From: Chloroflexota bacterium
GTDB taxonomy: Bacteria > Chloroflexota > Anaerolineae > Anaerolineales > UBA4823
Reading direction: 5' to 3'
Assembly (NCBI GenBank): GCA_017860725.1
Contig: JAGDMX010000085.1
Location: 1 to 8,290, forward strand
DNA: 8,290 nucleotides
Part shown: positions 1-6,327 of the stretch, piece by piece
Position numbering within the stretch: the stretch's first letter is position 1
How the letters are laid out: every line of letters begins with the position of its first letter
The notes under the pieces: generated by a model
The model's input: only the letters and a program-made list of their open reading frames with translations
Told to the model about the DNA's origin: nothing
The model's database searches: none
Program-made: the position numbers and the translations under genes

Positions 1-33
1 TATAATTAACCACCATTTCAACTATAATATTTT

Positions 34-63
34 ATAACACACCTTTATTGTCCACAATGTTAT
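34..63. repeat. Nested inverted repeat, AT-rich end of window
   Basis: An outer pair ATAAC (34-38) and GTTAT (59-63) encloses an inner pair ATTGT (47-51) and ACAAT (54-58) separated by CC. The surrounding 60 bases are AT-rich and I see no coding sequence in them. It could be an operator or a weak RNA hairpin for whatever lies left of the window. No U-tract follows on either strand, so an intrinsic terminator is not supported. Confidence 0.3.
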
Positions 64-92
64 CAGTGATTTACAGTAAGGGTGCGTCTTCA

Positions 93-123
93 CTTAGCTA
101 TATTCTTGAGGAATTGAGCTAAG
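93..123 (-). terminator. Hairpin just after the transporter stop codon (terminator-like, no U-tract)
   Basis: CTTAGCT (93-99) pairs with AGCTAAG (117-123), and inside it ATTC (102-105) pairs with GAAT (111-114) around a 5-base loop. It starts about 10 bases after the transporter stop codon at 133-135, where a terminator would be expected. The stem is AT-rich and no run of T follows on the minus strand. It may protect the mRNA 3' end or aid factor-dependent termination; a classical intrinsic terminator is doubtful. Confidence 0.3.
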
Positions 124-132
124 GATAAAAGA

Positions 133-1014
133 TTACAGAGATCCCAGGATGATCCCTCCAACCAATGCCAGAATCACGCCGAAGAAAGTTACCCTGGCAG
201 CGCGGGTTCCTGGCTTGGGATCTTTGTAAAGAAATATGCCGAAAGCGACATTGACGATCAGGCCAAGTTGGGCAATTGCGAATCCCGGCCCAGTGCCGAT
301 TGTCTCGGTCATCAGCAGCATGCCATAATTACCGATGCCCCAGATCAAACCGGATGAGCACGCTAGGGCATAGTCCCGCCTGCGGGGTAGCTTCGGGTTG
401 CCTCTGGTTATCAGCATAAGAGCCGTCGCCCCCAGGAAGATCCCGATGGCAAGCGGAAATGCTGCTTCCCACATCGATTGCTGTGAGATATTAATTGGGA
501 TGAAATAGGTACCCCAGAGGATCCCGGCTCCAATGGCTGCCAGCAGCCCGCCGGTGAAAGATGCTTGTGTTTGGTGCTGGCTACCTGCACCCCTGGCAAA
601 AATGATGATCAGGATGCCGGCTATCATCATGACCAAAGAGAGAATGAGCAGCAGCAGGGTTCTAAAGTCGACGCCGACAAACTCGTCGAATAAGAGCACT
701 CCCCAAACCATGCCGACGATAATATTCAGCGGCGTCCAAATACCGACGGCTCTGGTCAAGCCGATTTTATTGATTGCAGTGAAGGCACAATAGCCGCTCA
801 CTGCCCAAATCAAGCCTCCGACCATCGGCAGCCAGGCTGTCTCCAGGGTCAATCCCTGGCTGCCTCGCCCCACATAAACAAAATATGCCAGGACGAGATT
901 GGCAACCGCAACATAGAAGGTGCGGACATGATTGTTGCTAAAATTGATCGTTTGGGAGGGGATGAGCCATGATCCCCAGGCAAGAACGGTGATGATTGCG
1001 TAAATGATTGCCAT
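133..1014 (-). CDS. GRP/RhaT-like sugar or metabolite transporter (DMT superfamily)
   Basis: This is a 293-residue integral membrane protein with about ten hydrophobic segments (roughly residues 1-20, 33-49, 62-80, 88-109, 118-140, 155-173, 185-203, 215-234, 245-263 and 275-293). That is the standard layout and length of the drug/metabolite transporter superfamily. An internal duplication is visible: WGSWLIP at 13-19 is echoed by WGTYFIP at 167-173. The loop NKIGLTRAVGIWTPLN (82-97) and the late segment TGPGFAIAQLGLIVN (241-255) resemble the glucose/rhamnose uptake (GRP, GlcU, TMEM144-like) branch, so sugar uptake is the best guess; the substrate cannot be read from sequence. I chose the ATG at 1014 because GGAGGG sits 4 bases upstream. 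A TTG at 1026 would add four residues but overlaps that ribosome site. The gene lies 145 bases after the AlkZ-like gene and has its own candidate promoter. Confidence 0.85.
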   Translation of the reverse strand: MAIIYAIITVLAWGSWLIPSQTINFSNNHVRTFYVAVANLVLAYFVYVGRGSQGLTLETAWLPMVGGLIWAVSGYCAFTAINKIGLTRAVGIWTPLNIIVGMVWGVLLFDEFVGVDFRTLLLLILSLVMMIAGILIIIFARGAGSQHQTQASFTGGLLAAIGAGILWGTYFIPINISQQSMWEAAFPLAIGIFLGATALMLITRGNPKLPRRRDYALACSSGLIWGIGNYGMLLMTETIGTGPGFAIAQLGLIVNVAFGIFLYKDPKPGTRAARVTFFGVILALVGGIILGSL

Positions 1015-1042
1015 GCTTCCCTCCAAGGGCCAAGCAGGAGGG
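1015..1042 (-). promoter_or_regulatory. Leader hairpin covering the transporter Shine-Dalgarno site
   Basis: On the transcript, CCCUCC (from 1042 to 1037) is a perfect complement of GGAGGG (1024 to 1019). The two are separated by a 12-base loop, and GGAGGG is followed by AAGC and the AUG at 1014. The stem is six pairs, five of them G-C, and would hide the whole ribosome-binding site. The complementarity is seen directly; translational control, for example by temperature, a ligand or a trans-acting RNA or protein, is inference. Confidence 0.55.
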
Positions 1043-1071
1043 CAATAACCTGACTTGCGCCTCAGCGGTGA

Positions 1072-1102
1072 ATTATAAGCGAGTTACCATTAAAGCGCAC
1101 AA
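1072..1102 (-). promoter_or_regulatory. Candidate sigma70-type promoter for the transporter
   Basis: A perfect TATAAT lies at 1077-1072 on the minus strand. A weak -35 match, TTGTGC, lies at 1102-1097 with a 19-base spacer, longer than ideal. The implied start near 1065 gives a leader of about 50 bases that includes the hairpin over the ribosome site. The -10 is convincing and the -35 is not. Confidence 0.45.
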
Positions 1103-1159
1103 GAGACTTAAAGTGTGATGTTAGATGATGTCCTATCCCAGGAAAACCTATGCTGATTC

Positions 1160-2236
1160 TCAGACAAATGTAACTGGTAGTTGCAAAAACGCACCGTAAT
1201 GCTCAGAGGCTATATTGAAAGCGTCTAGCTGGTCTTTTGTCGGTTCTGTGAACCACTCTGGCTTGATGACTACAGCCCCCTTTTTGAAGGTTCGTTTCCA
1301 GATGCCCAGTACCTGCCCGTCGATCAGGATCGCTGGATTTAGCATACCCCCGCCAGCGTTTGTGCGCAGGAAAAATTGTGGATCGAGCACCGCGCTGCGA
1401 TCCTTGTAGCCAACCAGGTACTCGTCAAAGGCTGGGATCAGGTGAGCAATAATTGGCTCATCACCCAGAGCCGGTACAGAAATAGGTAGCCAGTATGTCC
1501 GCCCATCGATCACTTCGCTAGCCAAGCGCGGCTTTGCCATATCCAGGGCTGCCCTGGCGTCGGAGGATGTCAGCCCCGACCACCAAACAAAGTCTTCTAA
1601 CATAGCCGGTCCGTGGCTGGAAAAGTAGCGCAAAGCCAACTCAGCCTGTGCCTGCTCGCGCGGTAAGGATTTGGCCTGCGGAATCCATTCCGATAACAGC
1701 GCGAATGTGAATTGTTTGCCCTGGCGTTCACCAAAACACAACAGCCCCTCTTGTGCCAGGCGACCTAAAATGTGGATACCGCGCTGTCCAGCCGTCGAGA
1801 TATTGGCGTTCTCCAACACCTGATACATCGCTGCGCGTGTCAACTGACGGTTGCCTTGCAGGGCTATAACGAACAAATCTCGACTGCGAGCAAAGGTATC
1901 CTCATCCAGGCCGAGCTGCAGGTAACGTCCTGCTGCGCGGGCAATCATCCGTGGTCCAAGCAGATCGAGTATCCAGCGGATATCGGCAGCGGCTACAAAA
2001 TGCAGGGTGCCGCGCATCGGCCAGGTGCGAACAATGCTACGTTCGGCAATTGCCTGCTCGATTGCAGTCTCGTTTGCCCCCTCAACACGCAGACCTATTG
2101 CCCACAGTGCGGCAAGATAGTCCTGTGCCTGGATGGCACCCATCCTTCTGACAATATCGTACGGCTCTTTTACCGTGTTATGGATGATGTGTTGATTGTA
2201 GAGGCGGTAGCGAGCAATGATTGAGGTAGTAGTCAC
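1160..2236 (-). CDS. Winged-helix DNA-binding protein, AlkZ/YcaQ-like (HTH_42) putative DNA glycosylase
   Basis: This 358-residue protein matches the HTH_42 family, whose studied members AlkZ and YcaQ (AlkX) are DNA glycosylases that unhook interstrand crosslinks and remove bulky alkylated bases. Near the N terminus, MGAIQAQDYLAALWAIGLR carries the Gln-x-Gln motif (Q36, Q38) that forms the catalytic site in AlkZ. Other family signatures are RTWPMRGTLHFV (70-81), IPAFDEYLVGYKDRS (267-281) and ILIDGQVLGIWKR (303-315). Length is normal for the family. The start is GTG at 2236, inside the stop region of the upstream hydrolase (the four bases GTGA are shared), with no Shine-Dalgarno match, so translation is probably coupled to the hydrolase. 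Many relatives in databases are untested, and resistance to a DNA-damaging compound or general base repair are both possible. Family assignment is secure; activity is inferred from the QAQ motif. Confidence 0.8.
   Translation of the reverse strand: MTTTSIIARYRLYNQHIIHNTVKEPYDIVRRMGAIQAQDYLAALWAIGLRVEGANETAIEQAIAERSIVRTWPMRGTLHFVAAADIRWILDLLGPRMIARAAGRYLQLGLDEDTFARSRDLFVIALQGNRQLTRAAMYQVLENANISTAGQRGIHILGRLAQEGLLCFGERQGKQFTFALLSEWIPQAKSLPREQAQAELALRYFSSHGPAMLEDFVWWSGLTSSDARAALDMAKPRLASEVIDGRTYWLPISVPALGDEPIIAHLIPAFDEYLVGYKDRSAVLDPQFFLRTNAGGGMLNPAILIDGQVLGIWKRTFKKGAVVIKPEWFTEPTKDQLDAFNIASEHYGAFLQLPVTFV
2233..2236 (-). other. 4-base stop/start overlap (GTGA) coupling hydrolase and AlkZ-like genes
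   Basis: The hydrolase ends CAG TGA (stop at 2235-2233) and the AlkZ-like gene starts GTG at 2236-2234, sharing bases. The sequence before the GTG, AAGTTTTTCCA, has no ribosome-binding match. Termination-reinitiation is therefore the likely way the second gene is translated, which ties the two proteins in expression. Confidence 0.7.
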
Positions 2237-3045
2237 TGGAAAAACTTAAGCAGGATGGCGGCAGTCTGATCGGGCATCTCAGTCTGCGGGTAGTGCCCGG
2301 CGCCTTCGACCAATTCTACCCGCCCACCGGTGCGTTCAGCAACAATCCTACCTTCGGCGGCCGGATCGGGGAAATCCGGGTCTTTACTTCCCATGATCAC
2401 CAAGGAGGGGGCTTTGACTTGTTCCAGGCGCTCATCAGATGGCTGTCGTGAGGAGTTACCCAGGGCAGCCGCGGCATGGAAGCGTCCTGGCTGGCTAAGG
2501 TTCTCTTTCAATTGGGTAAGATATACCTGGAAATCATCCGGTTTATGCGTCGGGTATAGCGTGCTGTAATATATTGCCCAGGTTCGCACTCGCCAGGGAT
2601 TATTTAATACTAGCCAGAACAATGCACCCATAATCGGGTTAATTTTGACGTTACGCACAAATGGATTGATGAGCACGATCGAATGGGTGCAGTCGGGGCG
2701 CTCTGCGGCTGCCCATACGACCGGAGCCGCAGCAAAAGATGTTCCGATCAGGTGAGCGGCACCTGCATCGAGGTGTTCGACCAGGGCAATAATATCGTTT
2801 CCCATGGATGGGACATCGTAGGTCCTCCATGGAACACTCGACTCACCGTGGCCACGCAGGTCGACGGTTATGGCACGATAACCCGCTGTGGTGAGGAATG
2901 GCACAAGAAAACGATACTCGTTGCGCAGCGCACCCATGCCCGGCAGCATGATCACTGGCTGACCATCACCACCGAAATCACTGTATGCTAATTTTCCTTC
3001 CTGCCGTTCGATATACTGGGTTTGCCTAGAAAATTTATTGTTCAT
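2233..3045 (-). CDS. Alpha/beta-fold hydrolase
   Basis: This 270-residue protein has the landmarks of a single-domain alpha/beta hydrolase. The oxyanion region is LPGMG (34-38), followed by VDLRGHGESS (61-70). The nucleophile elbow is LIGTSFA with Ser103, the acid is in GSKDPDFPDP (Asp222 or Asp224), and the histidine is His251 in GAGHYPQ. The elbow reads G-T-S-F-A instead of the usual G-x-S-x-G; alanine there is tolerated in some members. A cap region spans roughly 130-200. The substrate cannot be predicted: esters, lactones, haloalkanes and C-C bonds are all handled by this fold. There is no signal peptide, so it is probably cytoplasmic. The ATG at 3045 has no clear Shine-Dalgarno sequence and lies about 15 bases after a likely transcription start, suggesting a very short leader. 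Its last four bases overlap the AlkZ-like gene, so the two are probably made together. Confidence 0.85.
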   Translation of the reverse strand: MNNKFSRQTQYIERQEGKLAYSDFGGDGQPVIMLPGMGALRNEYRFLVPFLTTAGYRAITVDLRGHGESSVPWRTYDVPSMGNDIIALVEHLDAGAAHLIGTSFAAAPVVWAAAERPDCTHSIVLINPFVRNVKINPIMGALFWLVLNNPWRVRTWAIYYSTLYPTHKPDDFQVYLTQLKENLSQPGRFHAAAALGNSSRQPSDERLEQVKAPSLVIMGSKDPDFPDPAAEGRIVAERTGGRVELVEGAGHYPQTEMPDQTAAILLKFFQ

Positions 3046-3066
3046 CAGTTTAATCAGGACATTGGA

Positions 3067-3095
3067 ATACTAGAGTGCTGCCTAATGGTTGGCAA
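3067..3095 (-). promoter_or_regulatory. Candidate sigma70-type promoter for the hydrolase/AlkZ-like pair
   Basis: On the minus strand TTGCCA (3095-3090) and TAGTAT (3072-3067) are separated by exactly 17 bases; each matches the consensus at four or five of six positions. The predicted start is about 15 bases before the ATG at 3045. This short leader agrees with the lack of a Shine-Dalgarno sequence there. Confidence 0.45.
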
Positions 3096-3137
3096 AAATT
3101 GACATCGACATAGGGCGCGTATTTCCGCTCCGAGGTG

Positions 3138-3156
3138 TTATCCAATTAATGGATAA
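3138..3156 (-). other. Hairpin overlapping the stop codon of the 512-residue protein gene
   Basis: TTATCCA (3138-3144) and TGGATAA (3150-3156) form a perfect 7-bp stem with a 5-base loop that contains part of the TAA stop codon. No T-run follows on the minus strand, so it is not a standard terminator. It may only stabilise the mRNA end. Confidence 0.3.
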
Positions 3157-4684
3157 ATGGTTTGGGCGGGCGAAGCATCACGTCAAATAGAGTATGCCCA
3201 TCTTCTGTTTTATGTACATATCGGAGGCGGGTAACGCAGACTTCACCATTAGACAATATTTCGCCGTATGATGCCAAATATATTTGAGGGCTGCATTGCA
3301 CTAACCAGGAAACTGCCAAATTTTGCATAATTACGGGGATAATATCAAAATCCAGTTGCTCGATATCAAATTTAGGCTGAATCAACTGACGCAGAGGCGT
3401 TGTCCCGGCTGGCCAGATATGTACCAGGCCTTCGGCTACATTTTTGAGATATAACCTATCATTTATACGCACTGGAATCTCAAATGATTCACGATCCAGG
3501 CGTTCTCTCTGTTTGGCTCGGGCGTTCTGACTTTCATCGCAAGGGTCAAAGGTTGCAGGAGGTGCTGTTGGTCGGTCTGTATCAAATTTAAGGGAAAAAA
3601 GTGGACGAGTACCAAAATGGGAGCCCGCTAGCATCCCTGCCCCAAGTAGTTCTTTTTCAATTTCGATAAAAGCAAAAGTACGGATGAAGCGGTGGCATTG
3701 CGGGCAGGTAGGGTTGGGATAGCGCGGTATGTAGTTGTTATCGTCTATAAAGTTACGGAAGAATAATCCTGGAGGATTCCCGAAAGTGACGGGAACCTGT
3801 TCAAAGGTGAGCATGTCGCGGATACCATTCCGTTTTTCAATAATGGTGACATTCACGCTGCGTTCACTGGTGAACATAATATTTACCCAGGCTCGATCCG
3901 TAGCATGGTCACCGACATCCGCCCAGTTGCCCTCCAGCTGATTCTTAGCCGCTAATGTAATGCGTGGCTCAAGTCGACATTCGCCACTGCCGGTCTCGGG
4001 CATAGGGCCAAATGAAAAACCACGATTGTTGGCTGAAAGCCAGTAATAACTGTCAATTGGCGTGCATGCTGCGGATGCCTCGTTATCCCGGGGTCCAAAC
4101 CGCTCTGATCCGATACTATCAATCCTGGCGAGGTCATTCGCAGTGAAAACATGCCGTGCCATGATGACACTGTTGAAGCAAGGAACTTCTACTGTCTGTT
4201 CACCTCCCCCCAATACCAAGTATCCAAACAGCCCACCGACTACATTGCCAACTAATCCTCCAAAAAAATTCCCGAGCAGGCCACCAAAAGCCCCAATCGC
4301 CAACCGATCAAACTCGCTGGCAGTTATGGTTTTCCGTTCTAGCCAGACCATGGGAAGCATAATCACCATGACTTCTAATACCTGTCCGGGCTGTACATCT
4401 ACAGGGTCTAGCTGAAAGTTGGGTTGACCCATGTTGGTGTCATTGCGTACCGGTTTACCAATTGGCAGTCCATCGGCGAATCTACCGGCGTTGCCGCGTG
4501 GAAACGATGGGAAGACATTGCGATTGGGATCCGGAGGCAGGCTACCTACCTCACTGATCCATAAGGGGTTTTCCGGATCGTTTTCATTATATAGAGTACC
4601 ACGTAGATACAACCAGACGGGCTTATCCTCACTTAGCCCATCAACCAGCTCCACCTGCTCAAATCCCACCATATAGCGAGCCAT
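3146..4684 (-). CDS. Unrecognised 512-residue protein with a glycine-zipper membrane segment
   Basis: I do not recognise this family. There is no signal peptide. Residues 1-120 look beta-rich and soluble and end in a hydrophobic strand (VLEVMVIMLPMVWL, 102-115). Residues 131-161 form one long hydrophobic, glycine-packed stretch in which Gly recurs every fourth position (134, 138, 142, 146, 150, 154). Glycine zippers of this kind drive packing of membrane helices. The rest (162-512) is mixed alpha/beta and mostly polar, with eight cysteines, including CPQCH at 327-331, a possible half metal site or redox motif, and a charged linker near 382-400. Start choice is firm: GGGAGG lies 6 bases before the ATG. 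The gene has its own promoter, stands between the ester cyclase and the hydrolase, and overlaps neither. It may insert in the membrane, oligomerise or form a pore, but function is unknown. Confidence 0.75.
   Translation of the reverse strand: MARYMVGFEQVELVDGLSEDKPVWLYLRGTLYNENDPENPLWISEVGSLPPDPNRNVFPSFPRGNAGRFADGLPIGKPVRNDTNMGQPNFQLDPVDVQPGQVLEVMVIMLPMVWLERKTITASEFDRLAIGAFGGLLGNFFGGLVGNVVGGLFGYLVLGGGEQTVEVPCFNSVIMARHVFTANDLARIDSIGSERFGPRDNEASAACTPIDSYYWLSANNRGFSFGPMPETGSGECRLEPRITLAAKNQLEGNWADVGDHATDRAWVNIMFTSERSVNVTIIEKRNGIRDMLTFEQVPVTFGNPPGLFFRNFIDDNNYIPRYPNPTCPQCHRFIRTFAFIEIEKELLGAGMLAGSHFGTRPLFSLKFDTDRPTAPPATFDPCDESQNARAKQRERLDRESFEIPVRINDRLYLKNVAEGLVHIWPAGTTPLRQLIQPKFDIEQLDFDIIPVIMQNLAVSWLVQCSPQIYLASYGEILSNGEVCVTRLRYVHKTEDGHTLFDVMLRPPKPFIH
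4202..4294 (-). other. Encoded glycine zipper: three 8-residue repeats
   Basis: Residues 134-157 of the 512-residue protein read as three back-to-back octads: GGLLGNFF, GGLVGNVV and GGLFGYLV. Each has the form G-G-L-hydrophobic-G-N/Y-hydrophobic-hydrophobic. They are preceded by GAF (131-133) and followed by LGGG (158-161). The length, about 25-30 residues, is enough to cross a membrane once, or to form a tight helical hairpin if broken in the middle. Confidence 0.7.
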
Positions 4685-4690
4685 TGCCTA

Positions 4691-4696
4691 ACCTCC
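4691..4696 (-). promoter_or_regulatory. Strong Shine-Dalgarno site of the 512-residue protein gene
   Basis: GGGAGG lies six bases before the ATG at 4684. It is among the best ribosome sites in the window and fixes the start codon. Confidence 0.7.
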
Positions 4697-4728
4697 CAGA
4701 AAATATACAATACAAATCTAGTTTGTCT

Positions 4729-4757
4729 ATTATAAGGCTATCTAATCTTTCCGGCAA
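4729..4757 (-). promoter_or_regulatory. Sigma70-type promoter for the 512-residue protein gene
   Basis: On the minus strand TTGCCG (4757-4752) and a perfect TATAAT (4734-4729) are separated by 17 bases. The start would fall near 4722, giving a leader of roughly 38 bases with a strong Shine-Dalgarno. The gene is therefore probably transcribed on its own as well as by any read-through from the ester cyclase 85 bases upstream. Confidence 0.55.
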
Positions 4758-4769
4758 TGGTTCGGCTTA

Positions 4770-5156
4770 TTAAATGACCTGTCCGGGAATTAACCCTAGC
4801 TGTTGCCAGAGTTCACCTCGATCCCAGATTCCCCGGGCATCAATAATCTTACGATCTTTCAATCGGTATATGCTGATGGCTTTCCCTGATATTACCTTGC
4901 CTGTGGGTGGATAACCTTTATATACTCCACGATGGACGCCTCGATAGCTCCATTCAACAGCGACTTGATCGCCTTCTGCCAGGATCTCCATGATTTCGAC
5001 AAAATAATCGGGGAAAGCGGTGATGTTCCGGAGATATCCCTGACGCACCGTTTCCCTGAATTCGTCGGCAACCAGCTCCTCGAGTATGGATTCATTGCGG
5101 CGATTGAGCTCTTCAATATAGCGCCGGATTATGAATTTATTATTTTCAGTTGACAT
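4770..5156 (-). CDS. SnoaL-like ester cyclase family protein
   Basis: This is a 128-residue single-domain protein of the SnoaL-like/ester cyclase group within the NTF2-like cone fold. Family signatures are visible (numbered from MSTE): TAFPDYFVEIMEILAEGDQV (about 46-65), GVHRGVYKGYPPTGK (73-87) with the conserved PTG, and the C-terminal WDRGELWQQLG, with the Asp often placed as acid/base. Members range from polyketide cyclases to uncharacterised small-molecule enzymes and binders, so the name gives the fold rather than a reaction. The ATG at 5156 is preferred: AAGG lies 5 bases upstream and the family usually begins about here, whereas the ORF start at 5198 lies deep in the preceding gene. 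The first 11 bases overlap the end of the SAHH-like gene, which argues for co-translation and a shared substrate or pathway. No membrane segment or signal peptide is present. Confidence 0.8.
   Translation of the reverse strand: MSTENNKFIIRRYIEELNRRNESILEELVADEFRETVRQGYLRNITAFPDYFVEIMEILAEGDQVAVEWSYRGVHRGVYKGYPPTGKVISGKAISIYRLKDRKIIDARGIWDRGELWQQLGLIPGQVI
5146..5156 (-). other. 11-base overlap between SAHH-like and ester cyclase genes
   Basis: The sequence ATGTCAACTGA serves both as the start of the ester cyclase (ATG at 5156) and the end of the SAHH-like gene (TGA at 5148-5146) in different frames. This indicates tight translational linkage. Confidence 0.65.
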
Positions 5157-6327
5157 CGGTGCCTTGATGAATCCTGATCGATTTTTCAGCAATTTCACGC
5201 TCTAAGTGCATTGGGTATCGTTGCAACCCTGGGGCAATATCATCTGGAATACCATCAAACATCCAGGCAATTCCTAAAAGCATCACCGCAGTGTAATGGT
5301 CAAACTGGTCCATGCCAAACGGTCCTGCTCCACCTGCCAGATTCAAGAGGCTGCCTTGGGCTAACAAAAACAGGTAAGTGTCCCCGAGATCAAACTTTTC
5401 AATGTGGGCTTTCATCTGCCGGTGCGGCTGCTGATAGAGCCAGTCGATGTCAATTTCGCGATTCGAGTGACCGGCATTGAAAAGGATCGTTCCAGGCTTT
5501 ACTTTTAATAGCTGTTCTTCACCCAAAACTCCTTCAATACCGGTGGCAGTCACGATGATCTGGCTTCGGATAAGCCCGTCCTCCAGGCTAACAGGTTCAC
5601 ACCCTAAATGACTGGCTTCCAGCAAGCGCACGGGGTTTAAATCAGTAACCAGCACCACCGCCCCCAGGGCGCGCGCCCGTTCTGCGATCCCCTTTCCCAC
5701 CGGTCCGCATCCCAGGATGAGGACACGTTTGCTATACAAGCTCATACCAGTTAGTTGATTAAAGGCAGGCCAGATGGTATCACCAACATGATAGCGATTA
5801 TGCAGGTCTTTTAATGGAATGCTGTTCCAGTCAAAGACCGGAAATGGAAGCTGATGTTTTTTCAGCAGATGAAGACCGCTCGTTGTTGCTTCGAGAGCAC
5901 CTTTCACAGGCGGCTTTTTATCCAGATATGCCACACACAGCTCTCCACCCATATCGCACAGGTAATCGGCTTCGAAGCTGCGCACGATTGCCAAGTTTTC
6001 CTGATAATCTGATCGGCTCATACCCTGCCACCCAAATACATAGATCCCCAACGAGGCCGCATAAGCGGCAGCGACGTCATCCGTGCTATCCACATTACAG
6101 GCTCCAATCACGATTTCGGCGCCGGCTTGTTTCAATGCTGACATCATGACGATGAGATTTTGTCCGGTGATGTGCCCCCAGTAAGCTAACCTTTTCCCTC
6201 GATAATTTCTCTGGGTGATTTGATTGGCAAAATGGGAGGTGATGGGGGAGATGTATTGGTACCAGGCAAGCTGACCTTCATCAAGGTTATTTACTAGATC
6301 TGGGTTTTTTATTCTTGAGGCATCCAT
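5146..6327 (-). CDS. Divergent S-adenosylhomocysteine hydrolase-like NAD-binding protein
   Basis: This 393-residue protein follows adenosylhomocysteinase along most of its length. The substrate half shows WGHITGQNLIVMMSAL (50-65), ACNVDSTDDVAAAYA (76-90), DMGGEL (125-130) and LEATTSGLHLL (145-155). The NAD half shows the Rossmann loop GCGPVGKG (206-213), TDLNPVRLLEA (228-238), VTATGIEGVL (259-268) and NAGHSNREID (284-293). Several residues essential in true SAHH look replaced: the EETTTG glutamate is Ala147, the TKSKFDN lysine and aspartate are Leu172 and His176, and the GHPS histidine and the C-terminal KPDHYRY tail are missing. Ordinary SAH hydrolysis is therefore doubtful, and a related NAD-dependent reaction or a binding role is possible. 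I chose the ATG at 6327 because AGGAG lies 9 bases upstream. Longer starts (ATG 6357, TTG 6480) have weak or no ribosome sites, and the extra residues match nothing in the family. The next gene overlaps it. Confidence 0.75.
   Translation of the reverse strand: MDASRIKNPDLVNNLDEGQLAWYQYISPITSHFANQITQRNYRGKRLAYWGHITGQNLIVMMSALKQAGAEIVIGACNVDSTDDVAAAYAASLGIYVFGWQGMSRSDYQENLAIVRSFEADYLCDMGGELCVAYLDKKPPVKGALEATTSGLHLLKKHQLPFPVFDWNSIPLKDLHNRYHVGDTIWPAFNQLTGMSLYSKRVLILGCGPVGKGIAERARALGAVVLVTDLNPVRLLEASHLGCEPVSLEDGLIRSQIIVTATGIEGVLGEEQLLKVKPGTILFNAGHSNREIDIDWLYQQPHRQMKAHIEKFDLGDTYLFLLAQGSLLNLAGGAGPFGMDQFDHYTAVMLLGIAWMFDGIPDDIAPGLQRYPMHLEREIAEKSIRIHQGTDVN

Noticed and set aside
101..111. TATTCTTGAGG also present at 6310-6320
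   Set aside because: An 11-base match in unrelated contexts (a non-coding hairpin and a coding region); likely chance.
1015..1026. TTG start at 1026 for the transporter
   Set aside because: The TTG and following codons are the Shine-Dalgarno sequence of the ATG at 1014.
1772..2224. 150-residue plus-strand ORF inside the AlkZ-like gene
   Set aside because: It is antisense to a gene with clear family motifs, has no recognisable domain and no ribosome site evidence.
5157..5198. Ester cyclase start at 5198
   Set aside because: It would overlap the upstream gene by more than 50 bases and adds residues not typical of the family; the ATG at 5156 has a ribosome site.
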